Assembly (NCBI GenBank): GCA_965248605.1
Contig: CBDFJV010000007.1
Coordinates: 2,356,001 to 2,420,000, forward strand
Direction of reading: 5' to 3'
Length of the DNA stretch: 64,000 nt
DNA from: CAUZJF01 sp965248605
GTDB lineage: Bacteria; Chloroflexota; Dehalococcoidia; Lucifugimonadales; CAUZJF01
A program made the translations under genes and the position numbers. Each line of letters starts with the position of its first letter. The first letter of the stretch is position 1. Of the stretch, positions 60,500 to 64,000 are shown piece after piece. The notes beneath the pieces were generated by a model, which was given only the letters and a program-made list of their open reading frames with translations, was not told the DNA's origin and did no database searches.

Positions 60500-61066
60500 G
60501 TGGTGAACGAGCCCTGGTTCTACGTGGTCTGGATGGTCGGTGCGTTCGTGGTCGGGACGTTGCCTGTGGGGGACCTGGTCGCTCGGGCCAAGGGCGTCGA
60601 CATCAGGTCGCTGGGGACGGGGAACCCTGGCGCCGCCAACATCTATCGAGAGATCGGGCCGGAGTACGGGATCGCCGTATTCCTGCTGGACGTCGCCAAG
60701 GGCGTCGCGGCGACTGTGCCGCTGCTCCTTTTGGACCTACCTTCGTGGTTGCGGCTGGCGGCGACGGCCGCGGTGATCGGCGGGCACCTGTTCCCGTTCT
60801 TGTGGCGCCTCGAGGGCGGCACGGGCATGGCGGTGGCCCTCGGGACGATGCCCGGCCTGCTGCCGCTCGGGGTGCTGTTCTCGGCGCCGGCCGGGGCGGC
60901 GTGGATCGTCTTCTCGCGGAACCCGGCCCACACCGGAGCGGTTGTCTTCGTGGTGACGGCGGTCGCCGGGGGCATGCTGCACCGGGACCTTGTCGCGGCG
61001 CTGGCTGTCGCGATGGCAGCGGTGGTGATCTTGGTCAAGGCGCGGGTGCAGTACGGGGGCCGGTAG
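60500..61066 (+). CDS. plsY: Glycerol-3-phosphate acyltransferase PlsY
   Basis: 188 residues, GTG start (60500 or 60503). A membrane enzyme that acylates glycerol-3-phosphate using acyl-phosphate, the first step of phospholipid synthesis. Motifs: SLGTGNPGAANIYR (motif 1), LLDVAKGVAA (motif 2), GGHLFPFLWRLEGGTGMAVALG (motif 3). Note EGGTG in place of the usual KGGKG, so the phosphate-binding lysines are missing, a possible sign of altered or weakened activity. Several membrane helices (VVGTLPVGDLV, VPLLLLDLPSWL, LPLGVLFSAPAGAAWIVF). Confidence 0.87.
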   Translation: MVNEPWFYVVWMVGAFVVGTLPVGDLVARAKGVDIRSLGTGNPGAANIYREIGPEYGIAVFLLDVAKGVAATVPLLLLDLPSWLRLAATAAVIGGHLFPFLWRLEGGTGMAVALGTMPGLLPLGVLFSAPAGAAWIVFSRNPAHTGAVVFVVTAVAGGMLHRDLVAALAVAMAAVVILVKARVQYGGR

Positions 61067-61097
61067 GTAGGGAGGTGGGGTACAGGGTACGGGGTGG

Positions 61098-61290
61098 CTC
61101 GTGGTTCGACAAGGCTCACCCGAACGGAAACCGCTGCTGAACGCCCAAAACCAACTGTTCGCCCCCGGATCGAGTCTGGGGCAAGGTCCGAGCCTGGTCG
61201 AAGGGTATAGAGAATGCTCGGAGGATGTGGTTCGACAAGGCTCACCACGAGCGGGTTCGACGGGGCTCATGGTGAGCAGGTTCGACAGCC
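61098..61290 (+). repeat. GTTCGACA-type intergenic repeats
   Basis: Several copies of GGTTCGACAAGGCTCACC, ACGAGCGGGTTCGACGGGGC and GAGCAGGTTCGACAGCCTCA, alternating with CACGAGC/CATGGTGAGC. These form an imperfect dyad family common between genes; no coding capacity. Confidence 0.7.
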
Positions 61291-61322
61291 TCACTACGAG
61301 CAGGTTTCGAGAAGTTTGCTAT

Positions 61323-61514
61323 GTGTAGAGTTCTGTGGAATTTCGTTGAATCGCACCTAGTGCAGGCAATGCTCGCATAGAGGCAATTCCACAAACAATT
61401 CCACGAAGACGATCTCTGCGTAGAAGCAATTCCACAAACAATCCCACAAACCCGAGTCAAGTCCATAGAGCTATAATAGCACATCCGTTCGGCAGTGTTC
61501 AATACTCAGGTGGG
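61323..61514 (+). repeat. Dispersed ATTCCACA-rich repeat, copy 2
   Basis: Colinear with 53569-53754 (GAATCGCACCTAG, CAATTCCACAAACAATTCCAC, AGCACATCCGTTCGG). It ends about 60 bp before the truncated IS21 copy. Confidence 0.75.
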
Positions 61515-61575
61515 GGCCAGGTGGTGCGCCCCTCGGCCGCACGTGGTAGGCGATCTGAAGGGGTGGGACCAGCGT

Positions 61576-62016
61576 ACGTAGTCTTTGACTATCGTGTACT
61601 TGCCGGGGAAGCCGTGTTCGTCTCTGAGCCGTTCGTAGATACGCTTGGCGGTGTGACGCTGCTTCTTCGGTGAGCTCAGATCCTGCTCCAGGATCTGGTC
61701 CATCACACCCTTATATGGATCGAGCTTCGGTCTGCGAGCCGGTCGTTGCCGTCGATACCCTGGGGGCACGGAGTACTCGAGCATCTTGCGCACCGTGTCC
61801 CGGTGTAGCCCGAACACTCGGGCCGCCTCTCGGACGCTCATCCCTTCGACGAAACAAGCCCTGCGAACTCGCAGGTACATCTCCACCTTGTACATCCAAT
61901 CCACCTTCAATCAGGTTCGGTCGTTCCTGATTGAAGGCGACAGGCGGTACAGTTTTCAAGCGCCACATCTCAGCGCTCGACCGCCCAGGTGGTACATTAT
62001 CTCTCCGCCCTTCACA
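61576..62016 (-). mobile_element. Truncated IS21 copy (istA 5' end only)
   Basis: 441 bp identical, as far as read, to 51208-51648 of the complete IS21: the outer end, the promoter-side repeats and about 110 codons of istA. The inner border (61575) is an abrupt junction with unrelated sequence, which adds a short non-IS tail to the reading frame. Confidence 0.92.
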
Positions 62017-63586
62017 CCGGGGCCATGCGCTCGACGTTCAGGCCTTCGGGTAGCACGAAGTCCTTGTAACGAGTCTGGATTTCGACGCCGTTGATGCTCC
62101 GCGTGAACCCGGCGGTCGGCTCGAAGCGCTTGGCCTCGACTTCGAGGGTGTTGTGGCCCTGCTGCAGAAGGTCGACGTCGAGCTTGTACTTGAACCAGTA
62201 GCCTCCGAAGCCGTCAGGCGCCTGGACGGTGGAGCGGAATTTGGCCAGGATGCGGGTGGCGCGGTAATCGGTGATCTCGGCGTCTTCGAAGGGCAGGACG
62301 GCGTCGTTGAAGCGGATCTCGATCTCGTCTTCGACGCAGAACTCGGCGAAGCGGATGGTCAGGACGGGCTCTCGCATCTCTCCGTCGCGGCGAGCGCCGG
62401 CCATCTCGTCGGCGACGAGGATGTCCAACTTGGTGGTCGTGCCCTCTTCCAACGCGACTGGTAGCTGCCGGTCGGGCAATCTCGTCGGGTTGACCTTCGA
62501 CTCGTCACGCACCCCTTCGCGGGGCTGGAGGAAGTAGCGCTTGTCGTGGCGCTCGGTGATCTCAGGATAGGCGACCTCTCGCAGGATCTCGTACTCGGTG
62601 CGGCTGAAGGGCCAGGGAAAGTAGCCGAGGTACAGGCCGGTGAAGCCCTGCCACGCGATGGACTGCCGTAGCGCGCGGAACATCTCGATGTGGGGGAAGG
62701 TCGTCCGCTCATCGTAGACGATGTGGGCCGGCCGCAGGTACGCAGCGGCCCCGGTGGCGTTGGCCGCGTCGGCCAGCCATCGCGCGTCGAGCTCTCCCGT
62801 CTCGAGGAGCTCGAGGCCGGTTATCTGACCGACGACCAGATCGAGGCTGCCTTCCTTGAGCCAGGTCTCGACGTCGAGGCCGATCTCGAGGTTGGCGTCG
62901 CGCTGGTGGTAGACGCGGGCCATCACGGTGATCTCGCGGTCTTGTGCGGCCGCGATCTCGTTGGCGAGCTCTCGCACGCCCGCGACGAACTCGTTCATCA
63001 GCAGAGTGCCTCTCTCGATGTCGGCCTTGCGGAAGTAGACCTCCGAGAACATGAAGTCGAGCTCGATGCCGTCGGCGCGGTAGTCTTCGAGCACCTCGCG
63101 GATGATCGTGCGCTTGTCCTCGATGACCAGCGGGTTCGTGTAGTCGTAGGCCCACTCCTGGGGCGCCTCGTCGACGCACACCTCCTTGCCGTGCTCCCAC
63201 CTCAGCCAGCCGCAGCGCTGGGCACCGGGCGCGTGGCCGCTGTTGAGCTTGATGCTGTTGACGATGGGCATGCCCATCTCGCGCCCGCGTTTTAGGACCT
63301 CGCGAAGCTGGTCGGTCCCCATCTCCTTGGCGTCCTTAACCATTCGCATGATCCGCCAGTCGATGTAGCTTTCCCAGACCTCCTTGCCCTCGCCGATGGT
63401 CCGGCCGGTCTTGCTCTGGTGGAAGTAGACGTCGCCGTAGCCCAGGCCGAAGACCAGCATCTCCACGCCGGTGCCGACGACCTCGTCCACGGGCCAGTAG
63501 AGCTTGCGGAGGCTCAGCGGTGGGTCGATTCTCTTGCCGTGGAAGTGGTGCCCGTCGTTGTAGTAGATCAGCCGTGGCTTTTTCAT
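62012..63586 (-). CDS. GHL10-like glycosidase-type TIM-barrel protein
   Basis: 524 residues from the ATG at 63586 (MKKPRLIYYNDGHHFHGKRIDPPL). A TIM barrel resembling glycosyl-hydrolase-like family 10: HHFH, then MPIVNSIKLNSGH, ADGIELDFMFSEVYF (likely catalytic acid region), YHQRDANLEIGLDVETWLKEGSLDLVVGQ, and FTGLYLGYFPWPF; the C-terminal 150 residues form a beta-sandwich. Its stop codon (TGA at 62014-62012) is supplied by the end of the truncated IS21, so the C-terminus may be slightly altered. Substrate unknown; no signal peptide, so cytoplasmic. Confidence 0.7.
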   Translation of the reverse strand: MKKPRLIYYNDGHHFHGKRIDPPLSLRKLYWPVDEVVGTGVEMLVFGLGYGDVYFHQSKTGRTIGEGKEVWESYIDWRIMRMVKDAKEMGTDQLREVLKRGREMGMPIVNSIKLNSGHAPGAQRCGWLRWEHGKEVCVDEAPQEWAYDYTNPLVIEDKRTIIREVLEDYRADGIELDFMFSEVYFRKADIERGTLLMNEFVAGVRELANEIAAAQDREITVMARVYHQRDANLEIGLDVETWLKEGSLDLVVGQITGLELLETGELDARWLADAANATGAAAYLRPAHIVYDERTTFPHIEMFRALRQSIAWQGFTGLYLGYFPWPFSRTEYEILREVAYPEITERHDKRYFLQPREGVRDESKVNPTRLPDRQLPVALEEGTTTKLDILVADEMAGARRDGEMREPVLTIRFAEFCVEDEIEIRFNDAVLPFEDAEITDYRATRILAKFRSTVQAPDGFGGYWFKYKLDVDLLQQGHNTLEVEAKRFEPTAGFTRSINGVEIQTRYKDFVLPEGLNVERMAPV

Positions 63587-63714
63587 GCGTGTATCTCCGA
63601 GTCCGTAAAGGGCTTCAAGGTCGTTTGTCTCGCCGCGACCTTGGGATTTGACGGGCACGATGGTACCATCTCCGCGATCTGAGAACGGGCATTGCCGGCA
63701 GGTGGTGAGCGAAG

Positions 63715-63999
63715 TTGGTCAAGGTAAGCGACAGCGCAAAGAAAGAGCTGAAGCGGATGCGGGACGGCCGCAGCCTGGAACCTGACAAGTTCCTCAGGCT
63801 TACCACGCCGCCGGTGTGGACTCTCGAAGGCGACTTCGGAATCGTGGTCGACGACGAGCGCTTCGCCGATCACGTCGTGTCGTTGGAGGGGGAGACGGTG
63901 CTCCTGATCGACCCGGAGCTGACCAGGCAGCTTGCCGACGGGGTCTTCGACTTCAAGTCGACGCCGGAGGGGACCAGGTTCACGCTGGATGTGTTTTAG
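63715..63999 (+). CDS. HesB/IscA-like protein without cysteines
   Basis: 94 residues, TTG start (an in-frame TGA lies just upstream). MVKVSDSAKKELKRM...FLRLTTPPVWTLEGDFGIVVDDERFADHVVSLEGETVLLIDPELTRQLADGVFDFKSTPEGTRFTLD follows the HesB fold, but the three metal-binding cysteines of IscA are absent, so it is unlikely to carry an Fe-S cluster. Divergent from the TIM-barrel gene. Confidence 0.7.
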   Translation: MVKVSDSAKKELKRMRDGRSLEPDKFLRLTTPPVWTLEGDFGIVVDDERFADHVVSLEGETVLLIDPELTRQLADGVFDFKSTPEGTRFTLDVF

Positions 64000-64000
64000 C

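Overview
The window looks like GC-rich bacterial chromosome carrying a decaying, contractile-tailed (myovirus-type) prophage, then an accessory zone full of insertion sequences and broken genes, then ordinary housekeeping genes. Family resemblances (FG-GAP/fibronectin giant surface protein, Cache lipoprotein, RecQ-UvrD-type helicase, LarB, DUF255 thioredoxin protein, abundant short palindromic intergenic repeats) suggest Chloroflexota, perhaps Dehalococcoidia. This is an inference without a phylogenetic marker, and the assembly may be metagenomic.

Region 1 (1-28.1 kb, prophage, left end outside the window): DNA-modification/ParB genes, terminase, portal, minor head protein with a Com-like zinc finger, a toxin-antitoxin pair, prohead protease, major capsid, connectors, sheath, a cargo block of small genes and two lipoproteins, tape measure, then a complete baseplate series (Dit-like, plug, hub, spike, gp25-like, J, wedge) and a glycine-rich fibre. 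A convergent tyrosine integrase closes the element at 26.9-28.1 kb. The phage is damaged: the portal carries two tandem duplications (19 and 91 bp) that each shift the frame; the protease is split by a 127-bp insertion with a CTAGTA duplication; the sheath lacks its C-terminus; no tail tube or tail chaperone gene is seen; and a 34-bp piece of sheath gene sits inside the start of a lipoprotein gene.

Region 2 (28.1-37.7 kb): a truncated Cache lipoprotein at the prophage edge, a DUF7662-PIN toxin-antitoxin candidate, a gene with an in-frame stop, small membrane and HAD-like proteins, a helicase whose 5' half was lost in a deletion that fused it to a P-loop kinase gene, and a DUF1801 gene cleanly split by an IS1380-family element.

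Region 3 (37.7-48.6 kb): one giant secreted protein gene (about 3,490 residues, minus strand). It has four blocks of exactly seven FG-GAP repeats, each block nested inside a fibronectin type III domain, then cadherin-like domains, a Pro/Thr-rich stalk and a C-terminal membrane anchor. A decayed relative lies just upstream.

Region 4 (48.8-56.5 kb): nested mobile DNA (IS21, IS1182-type, second IS1380 copy) separating fragments of several genes; larB is intact among them.

Region 5 (56.5-64 kb): membrane proteins, the DUF255 protein, acpS and plsY (lipid synthesis), palindromic repeats, a truncated second IS21 copy, a glycosidase-like TIM-barrel protein and a HesB-like protein.
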